DNA of 64,000 nt, taken from Flavobacteriales bacterium UBA4466 (GTDB taxonomy: Bacteria > Bacteroidota > Bacteroidia > Flavobacteriales_D > Crocinitomicaceae). Positions 11,015 through 19,970 of the stretch are shown here, in pieces. Numbering within the stretch: position 1 is the first letter of the stretch; the number at the start of each line of letters is the position of its first letter. The translations under genes were made by a program, and so were the position numbers. The notes below the pieces were generated by a model. It did no database searches, was not told the origin of the DNA, and saw only the letters and a list, made by a program, of their open reading frames with translations. The stretch spans positions 659,501-723,500 of the forward strand of contig CAJJBE010000002.1 in assembly GCA_905182335.1 (NCBI GenBank), given 5' to 3'.

Positions 11015-11929
11015 CTAAAATGTCATATAGCGATCTTTTTTTTCTTGATAAATGTCTGCAAAGTGGATTAATATCCCTGTTTCTTCTACATTTCCAAAGT
11101 CAGGATTTATTGCAGTCCCAAATGTTTTCATTGTAGGAGAGAGGTTCATGTATATATTTACTAGTGGTGGGATAAATTCTCCACGTTCTTTCGCGAATGA
11201 ATTTAATACCTTAAATCCTTCTTTAAAATCTAATCCTTGAATCATTTTATCATAACTCACTTTATCATAATATTGATTTAGTGGTTGATGAGGAGTGATG
11301 AGTTTATCTCTATCTGGGAAGTAATGATGCATGAAGTTTAGTAAGAAATCACGCGCCTCTTTATTATAAGTAGGATACATAGTTACTTTACCGAAGAAGT
11401 ATTTTATTTCAGAATGATGAAGCACAACTGCTCCTAGGCCGTCCCATATATTATCTAACGCAAAAAGTCCTTTTCTAGGGCTTACAGAAGGTTGAAAGTT
11501 TGGTTGAACCCAACTTCTTCCCAATTCAATCGTATTTGGTAAGTAATCGTTAATAAAACGTTCTGTGAACTTGAAATAATGGCTTGTGCTTAATGCTATG
11601 TTATTAGCATTATTGATAACGTCTTTGCATAAAACGTAACGGTAACCTCCAATTATTTCCTGATCTTCTTGTGACCATACAATTAACTGCTGGTAGCAAT
11701 TCTCTGAAGTATCGAAGTCGTCTAGATCAACTTTTAGTCCTGTTCCTCCACCTGAATGTCTAAAGGTTATTTCACGTAATCTCCCAATTTCTTGAATAAC
11801 ATTTGGTGCATTATGTATATTAACAGAGTAAATATCGTTTCCACCTTTACGAGTATGCCTTAAAAAGCGGTCTTTATTAAGTTCTTTAATCAATAAAGAC
11901 CTATCTATAGGCTCAATAATTTGTTCCAT
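11015..11929 (-). CDS. GNAT-like N-acyltransferase, probably aminolipid synthesis (GlsB/OlsB-like)
   Basis: 304 residues of the 'putative hemolysin' GNAT group. Visible features are IGRLREITFRHSGGGTGLKVDLDDFD, IGGYRYVLCKD, ELGRSWVQPNFQP and a C-terminal part with YKLF-type fold features such as FFGKVTMYPTY. In Bacteroides the related GlsB N-acylates glycine to make lyso-glycine lipid; in proteobacteria OlsB acts on ornithine. It is one base downstream of a PlsC-type acyltransferase on the same strand, the arrangement expected for the second, O-acylating step. I infer a two-gene aminolipid pathway. The amino acid acceptor cannot be told from sequence. Confidence 0.75.
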   Translation of the reverse strand: MEQIIEPIDRSLLIKELNKDRFLRHTRKGGNDIYSVNIHNAPNVIQEIGRLREITFRHSGGGTGLKVDLDDFDTSENCYQQLIVWSQEDQEIIGGYRYVLCKDVINNANNIALSTSHYFKFTERFINDYLPNTIELGRSWVQPNFQPSVSPRKGLFALDNIWDGLGAVVLHHSEIKYFFGKVTMYPTYNKEARDFLLNFMHHYFPDRDKLITPHQPLNQYYDKVSYDKMIQGLDFKEGFKVLNSFAKERGEFIPPLVNIYMNLSPTMKTFGTAINPDFGNVEETGILIHFADIYQEKKDRYMTF

Positions 11930-11930
11930 T

Positions 11931-12782
11931 TTATAATTCGTTTCGAAGTTCGTAAACCTGCTCTTTTATTAATTCTGCTAATTCATTATCATTTTTATTT
12001 TTCATTAAAAATGATTTTTTTATAGGTTTTCCAACAACTAACTTCATGTGTTTGTTCCGTTGTTTAAATAATTCATTAGAAAGATAAAGCATTTCAATGT
12101 TTGCTTTAATCCCAAGGGATTTACGAAATAGAGAAAGTCGATAAAAGAAGTTAGAGAGTGCACCGTCAATATATATCGGCACTATAGTGCGATCAAATTC
12201 TTTTGAATAAGATACAAATGTTTTTTTCCAGATGAGGTCTTTAATTTCTTTTTTTTGTTTCCTGCTTACTAATCCTGCTGGAAAGATACATACAGCTTCT
12301 TTAGATTTAAAGAGTTCTGATACCTGATCTCTGATTGAACCTTTCGTTTTACCATGCTTATTAACGCCTACGAACATCTCTTGCATGTTTTCAAGACCAA
12401 GCAATAAGTCATTAACAATAAACTTTAAGTCTTCACGATGACCTCGTAATGCAGAAACAAGAATCATCGCATCCATTCCTCCAAGTGGGTGATTCATAGC
12501 GATGACGATTTTCCCATCTTTCGGAATGTTTTCTAAGTTTTTAACGTCAACAGTAATATTCATATATTCAACAACTGCCTGGCACCAATCACCATTCTTC
12601 TTATCTTTGTTAGCAAGTATGAAAGCGTTAATTTTATCTTGATTCAAGATACGTTTTAGATATTTGATTAAGACTCGAGGCATACGTTTTAAAGCTTTCG
12701 GGTTTTTACTCGCGATTAACTTTTCAATATCGATAAATTTTTCGTCTTTCATAACTCTTACGAAATTACATTTATTTGACAT
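11931..12782 (-). CDS. PlsC-type O-acyltransferase, probably aminolipid synthesis (GlsA/OlsA-like)
   Basis: 283 residues of the lysophospholipid acyltransferase superfamily. The catalytic block is MNHPLGGMDAMIL, and the substrate-binding block is CIFPAGLVSRKQ (in place of the PlsC EGTR motif), followed by RTIVPIYIDGALSNFFYR. The last part resembles OlsA/GlsA-type enzymes that acylate the hydroxyl of a lyso-aminolipid. It is the first gene of a two-gene operon with the GNAT-like partner. His and Asp in the first block are five residues apart rather than the textbook four. Family assignment is firm; the aminolipid role is inferred from the pairing. Confidence 0.75.
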   Translation of the reverse strand: MSNKCNFVRVMKDEKFIDIEKLIASKNPKALKRMPRVLIKYLKRILNQDKINAFILANKDKKNGDWCQAVVEYMNITVDVKNLENIPKDGKIVIAMNHPLGGMDAMILVSALRGHREDLKFIVNDLLLGLENMQEMFVGVNKHGKTKGSIRDQVSELFKSKEAVCIFPAGLVSRKQKKEIKDLIWKKTFVSYSKEFDRTIVPIYIDGALSNFFYRLSLFRKSLGIKANIEMLYLSNELFKQRNKHMKLVVGKPIKKSFLMKNKNDNELAELIKEQVYELRNEL

Positions 12783-12855
12783 TCCAAATTACTCCTACAC
12801 CTTTAATTTATTCACAATGAGTTTTTTAAATAAAGGTTGATTTTAAACTATACTA

Positions 12856-12888
12856 TTGATGCTTTTTTAGTCTTTATCGTTAAATTTG
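12856..12888 (+). promoter_or_regulatory. Promoter of the aspartate aminotransferase-porT operon
   Basis: TTG at 12856-12858 and TAAATTTG at 12881-12888 match the Bacteroidota -33 and -7 boxes with a 22-base spacer. The predicted start of transcription near 12893 leaves a leader of about 23 bases before the ATG at 12916. Confidence 0.45.
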
Positions 12889-12915
12889 TACGTATAAATT
12901 AGTATTATCAATATT

Positions 12916-14109
12916 ATGATTGAATTGTCAGATAGGTTAAATGCGATGGAAGAGTCGGCAACCATTGCTATGTCAAGGAAAAGTAGGGAGCTTCGTGCTG
13001 AAGGAAAAGATGTAATATCTTTGAGTTTAGGTGAGCCTGATTTTAATACTCCTGAATTTATTAAGGATGCAGCCGTGCAAGCAATGAAAGATAATTTTAC
13101 AATGTACACACCGGTTCCTGGTTATGATGATTTGAGAGAAGTTATTTCTAAAAAGTTCAAGCGTGATAATGGTTTGAATTATGATGTTAATCAAATAGTT
13201 GTTTCAACAGGGGCTAAGCAATCATTGGCAAATGTTGTATTGAGTGTTATTAATAATGGAGATGAGGTCATAATTCCTGCTCCATATTGGGTTTCATATA
13301 TCGAAATTGTAAAGGTTTCAGAAGGTATTCCAGTTATTGTTAATGCGGGAATTGAAAATGATTTTAAAATTACACCATCACAATTAGAAGCGGCGATTAC
13401 GCCTAAAACAAAAATGATGATGTTTTCTACACCGTGTAATCCAACTGGTTCAGTATATAGTACTGAAGAGTTAAGAGGATTAGCAGATGTGATTAAAAAA
13501 CACCCAAAACTTATTGTAATTAGCGATGAGATTTATGAGCATATCAACTTTACGTCTAAGCATTCTAGCTTAGCTCAATTTGATGATGTTTATGAGCAAA
13601 TTGTCACTGTTAATGGCGTTTCCAAGGCATGGTCAATGACTGGTTGGCGTCTTGGGTACATCGGAGCAAGTAAACAAATTGCTGATGCTTGTACTAAAGT
13701 TCAAGGTCAGTTCACATCAGGAACATGCTCTATTACACAAAAGGCCGCAATTGCTGCAATTGCTGCTGATCCTGAAGTATTGAAAGATATGATCGCTGCA
13801 TTTAAAAGTAGAAGGTCACTTGTGCTTGATGCACTTGCCAAAATAGAAGGAGTAAAAGCAAATGTCCCAGAGGGAGCCTTTTATGTTTTTCCAGATGTTT
13901 CTTATTTTATCGGTAAAAGTATAAATGGAAAGATTATGATTTCAGGAAGTGACCTTTGTATGTATCTTTTAGAGCATGCACAGGTAGCGTTAGTAACGGG
14001 CGAAGCTTTTGGAGATTCAAATTGTATTCGGATTTCTTATGCTGCTTCGAAAGAAACACTTAACGAGGCAATGTCTAGGATTAAAATAGCCTTAGAAAAA
14101 TTGAAGTAA
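12916..14109 (+). CDS. aspC: Class I PLP-dependent aminotransferase (aspartate aminotransferase type)
   Basis: 397 residues, the usual length for the I-gamma aspartate aminotransferase subgroup. Motifs include SLGEPDFNTPEFI near the N-terminus, FSTPCNPTGSVYS (Asn contacting PLP), ISDEIYEHINF (Asp and Tyr), VNGVSKAWSMTGWRLGYIG with the PLP-binding Lys in SKAWSMTGWR, and a C-terminal CIRISYAASKETL with the substrate-binding Arg. It probably interconverts aspartate and glutamate; related enzymes take other amino acids, so the symbol is provisional. It is the first gene of a six-gene operon and is directly followed by the heptose kinase gene. Confidence 0.88.
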   Translation: MIELSDRLNAMEESATIAMSRKSRELRAEGKDVISLSLGEPDFNTPEFIKDAAVQAMKDNFTMYTPVPGYDDLREVISKKFKRDNGLNYDVNQIVVSTGAKQSLANVVLSVINNGDEVIIPAPYWVSYIEIVKVSEGIPVIVNAGIENDFKITPSQLEAAITPKTKMMMFSTPCNPTGSVYSTEELRGLADVIKKHPKLIVISDEIYEHINFTSKHSSLAQFDDVYEQIVTVNGVSKAWSMTGWRLGYIGASKQIADACTKVQGQFTSGTCSITQKAAIAAIAADPEVLKDMIAAFKSRRSLVLDALAKIEGVKANVPEGAFYVFPDVSYFIGKSINGKIMISGSDLCMYLLEHAQVALVTGEAFGDSNCIRISYAASKETLNEAMSRIKIALEKLK

Positions 14110-15096
14110 ATGACAGCTGAAGCGATATTTGAAGAGTTTACTAAGAAACGTGTCATAGTCATAGGAGATGTGATGATCGATGCTTATTTAAAAGGTGTTG
14201 TAACGCGCGTGAGCCCAGAGGCACCTGTGCCAATTATCAATTTGAAAAAAAGTGAAGATCGACTTGGAGGTGCTGCAAATGTTGCTTTAAATTTATTAGC
14301 ATTAGGTGCTGAACCAATACTTTGTGCCATTATTGGTGATGATCGCGGTGCAGATAAGTTTGATGAGCTACTAGCGAAGCGAGCGCTTTCAGCTGAAGGG
14401 ATTATTAGAAGTGCAAATAGGGAGACTACAATAAAAACACGTGTAATTGGTAACAATCAGCAATTATTGAGAATTGATGAAGAATCAACCTTAGCATTAA
14501 ATGAAAAAGAAGAAGATCAGTTTATCAAGCATGTTCGTACAATTTTAAGTCAAAATATTGACGCAGTTATTTTTGAAGATTATAATAAAGGATTATTAAC
14601 AGAGCGTGTAATTAGAGAAATCGTTGATTTATGTAATGATAAAAGTATAATCGTTACAGTTGATCCTAAAAAAAATCAATTTTTTGCATATAAAAATGTG
14701 ACTTTATTCAAGCCCAATTTGAATGAATTGAGAGAAGGGTTGAATCTCGATTTTGAAATTCAAGATAAGCCCGCATTAGAAAATGCAATTGATTTATTGG
14801 AACAAAAGCTAAAGAATAAAATAAGTTTTGTTACGCTTTCGGAACATGGTGTTTTTGTGAAGAGACAAGCGGAAAAAAAATATATTGCAGCTCATATTCG
14901 TAACATTTCAGATGTGAGTGGAGCAGGAGATACTGTGATTTCTTTAGCAACATTGTGTTTAACAGTAGGACTTGATCCAAGTTTAATGGCTGAAATTTCA
15001 AATCTTGCCGGCGGTTTAGTTTGTGAGAAAAGTGGTGTTGTACCAATAAATAAGGAGCAGTTGAAACGTGAGCTTCAAAAATTAGTTCTCGGATGA
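14110..15096 (+). CDS. rfaE1: D-glycero-beta-D-manno-heptose-7-phosphate kinase (RfaE domain I, PfkB family)
   Basis: 328-residue sugar kinase of the PfkB/ribokinase family. VIVIGDVMIDAYLKG followed by RVSPEAPVPI is the RfaE/HldE kinase-domain signature. RLGGAANVALNLLALGAEP is the substrate loop, and VSGAGDTVISLATL (about residue 270) carries the anion hole and catalytic Asp. It lacks the nucleotidyltransferase half found in bifunctional HldE. It should make heptose-1,7-bisphosphate for ADP-heptose. The ATG follows the previous stop directly, and its end overlaps the next gene by 4 bases (ATGA). Confidence 0.88.
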   Translation: MTAEAIFEEFTKKRVIVIGDVMIDAYLKGVVTRVSPEAPVPIINLKKSEDRLGGAANVALNLLALGAEPILCAIIGDDRGADKFDELLAKRALSAEGIIRSANRETTIKTRVIGNNQQLLRIDEESTLALNEKEEDQFIKHVRTILSQNIDAVIFEDYNKGLLTERVIREIVDLCNDKSIIVTVDPKKNQFFAYKNVTLFKPNLNELREGLNLDFEIQDKPALENAIDLLEQKLKNKISFVTLSEHGVFVKRQAEKKYIAAHIRNISDVSGAGDTVISLATLCLTVGLDPSLMAEISNLAGGLVCEKSGVVPINKEQLKRELQKLVLG

Positions 15097-16922
15097 GTAT
15101 AAAAGAGTTTAGAGAAAAAGTTAATCTGTTAATTTACGATGCTAAACCAAAAGTGTTAGCTGTATTAACTGTTATGAATATTCTTGTTTCTCTTACTGCA
15201 ATTAGTACACTTGTTTATTATTACGGCTTCAAGCTCACAGATTTATCTGAGCATATTTGTTTTACAATCTTAGAGGTCAGCTTTGGATTCTATATTTTTC
15301 GCTATTTCGTAAAACTCTTTTTTGATTTCCATCCACCGACGTTTATTCGAAACAATTGGTTTGAGGGTGTTATTATCTCTCTCCTTTTAATTGAAGGTAT
15401 GTCTTATAACTTACTGGGAAGTATGGTTTTAGAGCCGATATTTCAATCTATTGGTTTTGAAGATTTTGGGGATTTTTCTATGATTTTTGTACAGCTATTC
15501 GTATTCATTATCCTCTTAAATAATTTATTCAAACAACGTAATTTTAAACCTTGGATGAAAATTCATCCAGGATGGTTATTTACGATTTCAATTGCAATGA
15601 TGACATTGCTTGGAGGTTTTCTTTTGATGCTTCCTGAGATGTCTCGTGTTGAAAATGGCATTGACTTTATTGATTCACTATTCCTATCAATGTCATCTGT
15701 TAGTGTAACAGGATTAACTACGGTAGATGTAGCAAACACACTTACTTTTAAAGGTCAAATAGTAGTTTTGGTTTTGATAAAACTAGGAGGGCTAAACACG
15801 ATTGCTTTTGGTGCTTTAATGCTTGTTGTAGCTAAGTTCGGAGTAGGAATTAAGTACCACAAAGTGATAGAAGATTTTGTGAATAACGATTCAATCTTAA
15901 AAGCAGGTAGTATGCTTGCTAAAATAGTTATTTGGGCTACGACCATAGAGGTGATTGGTATTATATTATTATTTGTTGGATTTGGTAACGAAGGTGCTTT
16001 TTCGGATACAGGAGACCGATTTTTCCAAGCAGTATTTCATGGAGTTTCTGGATTCAACAATGCAGGGCTGTCAACATTGGAAGGAGGATTAATGCATCCC
16101 GATTTGATAAGTAATACATTTGTACATACGATTATGCTAATCCTCTTTTTCTTTGGAGGTTTTGGGATGATTTATGTTTTTGATTTATTCGAAATAAAAA
16201 AATTGCGTGAGCGTATGAGGACCCCTTGGAAAACCATTGATTTTGGAACTAAGATATCATTATACTTCACCTTAGGTTTACTCGTATTCGGGGCAATAAT
16301 CTTCCTCATTTTTGAGTGGAATAATGGATTGTCAGAGAAAGGAGCTCTGGGTGCAGTTATAACAGCATTATTTGAATCAATGACAACTAGAAATGCGGGT
16401 TTTAATGTAGTGGATACTTCAGTTTTATCCATGCCTGTAGTTATTGTTTTCTTATTCTTAATGTTTATTGGTGCTTCTTCAGGATCTGCTGGTGGTGGTA
16501 TTCGTACTTCAACTTTTGCGATTATGTGTGCGGCATTGATTTCAACAATTAAGGGAAAACCTAATACGGAATTATTTAAAAGAACAATATCAAATGATAC
16601 TGTACTTAAGGCTTACGCTATATTTTTGTTCTTCATTTTAGGGAATATTATCGGACCTTTTGTATTGGCGATCTCTGAGGCGGATTTATTGGCAAGTGGA
16701 AAATATGATTTTATGGATATCGTGTTTGAACATGTATCTGCTGCGAGTACGGTTGGTCTGTCAACAGGTATGACAGCCGAAATGAGCAGTGTTGGTAAAG
16801 TTGTATTGATTATCGCTATGTTTATTGGCCGTGTTGGAACTTTAACGCTTGCCTATTTAGTTGGAAAGAAAGTAATTAGTAAGAATTATAAATACCCTAA
16901 AGGCCATACAATGGTCGGCTAA
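15093..16922 (+). CDS. trkH: TrkH/KtrB-type potassium uptake channel subunit
   Basis: 609-residue K+ translocation subunit in the inner membrane. The four selectivity loops are visible: SVSVTGLTT near residue 203, VSGFNNAGLST near 318, MTTRNAGFNV near 432 and AASTVGLSTG near 551. The conserved FIGASSGSAGGGIRTST motif precedes the last repeat. The first 155 or so residues, including about four extra helices, come before the canonical core, which starts near KIHPGWLF. No TrkA/KtrA regulatory subunit gene is adjacent. The 4-base ATGA overlap with the kinase gene indicates coupled translation. Confidence 0.9.
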   Translation: MSIKEFREKVNLLIYDAKPKVLAVLTVMNILVSLTAISTLVYYYGFKLTDLSEHICFTILEVSFGFYIFRYFVKLFFDFHPPTFIRNNWFEGVIISLLLIEGMSYNLLGSMVLEPIFQSIGFEDFGDFSMIFVQLFVFIILLNNLFKQRNFKPWMKIHPGWLFTISIAMMTLLGGFLLMLPEMSRVENGIDFIDSLFLSMSSVSVTGLTTVDVANTLTFKGQIVVLVLIKLGGLNTIAFGALMLVVAKFGVGIKYHKVIEDFVNNDSILKAGSMLAKIVIWATTIEVIGIILLFVGFGNEGAFSDTGDRFFQAVFHGVSGFNNAGLSTLEGGLMHPDLISNTFVHTIMLILFFFGGFGMIYVFDLFEIKKLRERMRTPWKTIDFGTKISLYFTLGLLVFGAIIFLIFEWNNGLSEKGALGAVITALFESMTTRNAGFNVVDTSVLSMPVVIVFLFLMFIGASSGSAGGGIRTSTFAIMCAALISTIKGKPNTELFKRTISNDTVLKAYAIFLFFILGNIIGPFVLAISEADLLASGKYDFMDIVFEHVSAASTVGLSTGMTAEMSSVGKVVLIIAMFIGRVGTLTLAYLVGKKVISKNYKYPKGHTMVG

Positions 16923-16925
16923 GAT

Positions 16926-17660
16926 ATGTCAGAACAAAAAGTAGTAAAACCTTACAATAACGAATCATCTTCTAAAAAAGAAGAAGTAGCTGAAATGTTT
17001 AATAATATTTCAAAACGATATGATTTTTTAAATCATTTTTTGTCTTTGGGAATTGATAAGGTTTGGCGTAAAAGAGCGGTTAAAATATTAGGCGAGGTTT
17101 CTCCAAAAAAGATATTAGATATCGCTACGGGAACAGGTGACTTTGCAATTGCTGCTCTTAAATTAAATCCAGATGAGGTTATTGGTGTAGATATTTCTCA
17201 AGGAATGCTTGATGTGGGAAAGGTGAAAATGAAGAAGAGAGGGGTAGAGAGTTTTGTTAAAATGCACCTTGGTGATTCTGAAGAACTTCCTTTTGAAACA
17301 GATTGTTTTGATGGTTTAACTGTTGGTTTTGGGGTGCGTAATTATCAAAATCTTGAAAAGGGTTTGACGGATATGCTACGTGTACTTAGACCTGAGGGAA
17401 AGGCAGTGATCTTAGAGTTTTCTAAACCTAAGAAATTTCCAATCAAACAATTGTTCGGCTTTTATTCAAAGTATCTTATTCCACTTTTTGGTAAATACAT
17501 CTCTAAAGATAAACGAGCGTATGAGTATTTACCTGAGTCTGTTGCTGCTTTTCCAGAAGGACAAGAGTTTATAGATATAATGAAAAGACTAGGTTACAAA
17601 AACATAAAAAGCCAATTGGTTTCATTCGGAATTGCAACTATATACTCTGGGGTTAAGTAA
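16926..17660 (+). CDS. menG: Demethylmenaquinone methyltransferase (UbiE/MenG)
   Basis: 244 residues. SAM-dependent methylation of demethylmenaquinone, the last step of menaquinone synthesis and the expected quinone in this group. Motif I is LDIATGTGDFAIAAL (about 62-76). The UbiE signatures YDFLNHFLSLGIDKVWRKRA and GFGVRNYQNLEKGL are present, followed by VLEFSKP. It is 3 bases after trkH and 16 bases before porT; the menG-porT order is one I know from other Bacteroidota genomes. Confidence 0.94.
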   Translation: MSEQKVVKPYNNESSSKKEEVAEMFNNISKRYDFLNHFLSLGIDKVWRKRAVKILGEVSPKKILDIATGTGDFAIAALKLNPDEVIGVDISQGMLDVGKVKMKKRGVESFVKMHLGDSEELPFETDCFDGLTVGFGVRNYQNLEKGLTDMLRVLRPEGKAVILEFSKPKKFPIKQLFGFYSKYLIPLFGKYISKDKRAYEYLPESVAAFPEGQEFIDIMKRLGYKNIKSQLVSFGIATIYSGVK

Positions 17661-17676
17661 CTCGATTTTATCATAG

Positions 17677-18423
17677 ATGCAATATTACATTTTACATAAC
17701 GTTTATAATATCGTGAGATTAGTATTATTTTTTGCCTTTTTTACTTCGTTCAGTGGTTTGTCTCAAATAGAAAAGCCAAAGAATTATGGACGTTTTGATG
17801 AGAAAACAATTCATTTTGGGTTTATGCTTGGCGCGAATAACTCTAGCTTTACGGTGTATCAAAACCCTGATGCTTACGCTCAGTATGGATTGAAGTCACT
17901 GCGCACAAAATCATCTCCCGGGGGACAAGTGGGTATTGTATCAACCTTAAAGTTAGGAACCCCTGTAGTTCGATTGAGGTTAATTCCAACCTTGTCTTTT
18001 CAAGAGCGGGTACTAACATATCAGTTTGAAGACACTGATGATTTAGAAAATGATATTTTCAATGAAGAGCGTATTAATTCAACTAGCCTTGATTTCCCAT
18101 TGATGTTTCAGTTTAGGACACTGCGTGTAAATAACTTTGCTGCTTATGTGTTAATTGGAGCACAGTACTCTTCAGATTTACAATCACAAGAGAATGCTTC
18201 TCAAGATTTTAATAATCCTTTTATCAAGATAAGACAACATGATTTTCAAGGTCAAATTGGAGGAGGAGTTGAATTTTTTGCGCCCTATTTTAAATTTGGA
18301 ATGGAGATTAAGTACTCTCATGGACTTGTGAATTCATTTGTTCCAGAGAATACATTTATAGCTAGACCTATAAACTCAACATATAATCGTGTTTGGTGGT
18401 TTTCAATAATTTTTGAAGGTTAA
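17677..18423 (+). CDS. porT: T9SS outer-membrane protein PorT/SprT
   Basis: 248 residues. An N-terminal signal sequence (hydrophobic stretch IVRLVLFFAFFTSFSGLSQ, probable cleavage after it) is followed by an outer-membrane beta-barrel of the PorT family. Recognisable segments are IHFGFMLGANNSSF, IVSTLKLGTPVVRLRLIPTL, SLDFPLMFQFR and a C-terminal GMEIKYSHGLVN ending WWFSIIFEG. PorT/SprT is essential for type IX secretion in Porphyromonas and Flavobacterium, and the gene next to menG fits the known neighbourhood. Identity is by pattern and context, not alignment. The stop overlaps the next ATG by one base. Confidence 0.82.
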   Translation: MQYYILHNVYNIVRLVLFFAFFTSFSGLSQIEKPKNYGRFDEKTIHFGFMLGANNSSFTVYQNPDAYAQYGLKSLRTKSSPGGQVGIVSTLKLGTPVVRLRLIPTLSFQERVLTYQFEDTDDLENDIFNEERINSTSLDFPLMFQFRTLRVNNFAAYVLIGAQYSSDLQSQENASQDFNNPFIKIRQHDFQGQIGGGVEFFAPYFKFGMEIKYSHGLVNSFVPENTFIARPINSTYNRVWWFSIIFEG

Positions 18424-19970
18424 TGTCTCAGCAATTACAATTTCAGTGTACTCCTGAACAAGCACAAGATGATTCTTATTTAAGCAATCGAATTAAAAAT
18501 GAACTTGAATTAGGGGAAGAACCATTTGAGTTTAAGTGGCGTAGAAGATCTATTGATGCTCGAAAAAGGCAAATAAAAGTCAACTGTAGTTTTAATGTAT
18601 ACTTGGATGGTGAGCTTATTGAAGCTTTAGGCTCATTTACTCCCTTGAATGTGAGGTATGCAAAACCTATCGCGATTATTGGTGCCGGTCCCGCTGGATT
18701 GTTCGCTGCATTACGTGCATTAGAGTTAGGTTTAAAGCCAGTGATCTATGAGCGAGGAAAGGATGTTCGTTCTCGCAGAAGAGATCTTGCAACCTTAAAC
18801 AAAGACTGTGTAGTAAATCCAGAATCAAATTATTGTTTTGGTGAAGGTGGTGCAGGAACATATTCGGATGGTAAGTTGTATACGCGTGCTAAAAAACGTG
18901 GTGATGTACAGCGTGCTTTAGAGTGGTTCGTCCAATTTGGTGCTAATAAAGATATTCTTGTGGATGCACATCCTCATATTGGAACCAATAAATTGCCACA
19001 AATTATTGTCGCAATGCGCGAAATGATTATTGAATTTGGTGGAGAGGTTAATTTTGATTCAAAGATTACGGATATCCTAGTAGCGGAAGGTAAGATTTTA
19101 GGATTAGAAATTAATGGTGATGATATTGTGAAATTTGACCATGTTGTTTTAGCAACAGGCCATTCTGCTAGAGATATTTTTGATTTATTTAATAATAAAG
19201 GATGGCGTTTAGATGCTAAGGCATTTGCCCTTGGTGTTCGTGTTGAACATCCTCAAGACCTAATTGATAAGATTCAATATCACGGAAGACTAAATGATGA
19301 GTTTGTGCCACCAGCTTCATATAGCCTTGTAGCTCAGGTAAAGGGGAGGGGGGTATATTCTTTTTGTATGTGTCCAGGTGGCATTATAGCACCATGTGCA
19401 ACTGCTCAAGAAGAGGTTGTAACGAATGGTTGGTCTCCATCAAAAAGAAATAATCCACATTCTAATTCAGGTATCGTTGTTTCAATTTCTCCAAATGATT
19501 TCAAAGGGAAAGAAGATGACCCGATGGTTTGTTTAAACTTTCAAAAGAGTGTGGAGTATAAGTGTTGGGAGGCCGGAGGTTCTACTCAAAAAGTTCCTGC
19601 ACAACGTTTGATGGATTTCTTAGATGGTAAGGTTTCTAAAGACTTGCCAAATACGTCTTATCAACCTGGCATGAAAAGTGCTGATTTAAACAAAGTACTT
19701 CCAACGTTAATTAGCGATAGTTTACGCGTTGCGTTTAAAGAGTTTGGTAAAAAAATGAATGGATTCCTCACGAATGAGGCAGTGTTGCATGCTCCTGAAT
19801 CTAGGACATCATCTCCGATACAAATTCCAAGAAATGAATTTCTTCAACACCCTGATGTTCTTGGATTGTTTCCATGTGCAGAGGGCGCTGGGTATGCTGG
19901 TGGTATTATCTCAGCAGCAATTGATGGAATGAAATGCGTTGATCAGATTAAAGCAGAATTAGATGCTTAG
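18423..19970 (+). CDS. FAD-dependent oxidoreductase (COG2509 type)
   Basis: 515 residues. An N-terminal domain of about 75 residues precedes the Rossmann motif IAIIGAGPAGLFAALRALE (about 80-98). Then come YCFGEGGAGTYSDGKLYTR and ATGHSARDIF, and a C-terminal FPCAEGAGYAGGIISAAIDG that completes FAD binding. This is the large 'uncharacterized FAD-dependent dehydrogenase' family, whose substrate is unknown. It is the last gene of the aminotransferase-to-porT operon and converges with the methyltransferase gene, overlapping by 4 bases. Confidence 0.88.
   Translation: MSQQLQFQCTPEQAQDDSYLSNRIKNELELGEEPFEFKWRRRSIDARKRQIKVNCSFNVYLDGELIEALGSFTPLNVRYAKPIAIIGAGPAGLFAALRALELGLKPVIYERGKDVRSRRRDLATLNKDCVVNPESNYCFGEGGAGTYSDGKLYTRAKKRGDVQRALEWFVQFGANKDILVDAHPHIGTNKLPQIIVAMREMIIEFGGEVNFDSKITDILVAEGKILGLEINGDDIVKFDHVVLATGHSARDIFDLFNNKGWRLDAKAFALGVRVEHPQDLIDKIQYHGRLNDEFVPPASYSLVAQVKGRGVYSFCMCPGGIIAPCATAQEEVVTNGWSPSKRNNPHSNSGIVVSISPNDFKGKEDDPMVCLNFQKSVEYKCWEAGGSTQKVPAQRLMDFLDGKVSKDLPNTSYQPGMKSADLNKVLPTLISDSLRVAFKEFGKKMNGFLTNEAVLHAPESRTSSPIQIPRNEFLQHPDVLGLFPCAEGAGYAGGIISAAIDGMKCVDQIKAELDA

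Noticed and set aside
12867..13109. 80-aa minus-strand ORF opposite the aminotransferase start
   Set aside because: It lies mostly antisense to a well-conserved gene and has no own signals.
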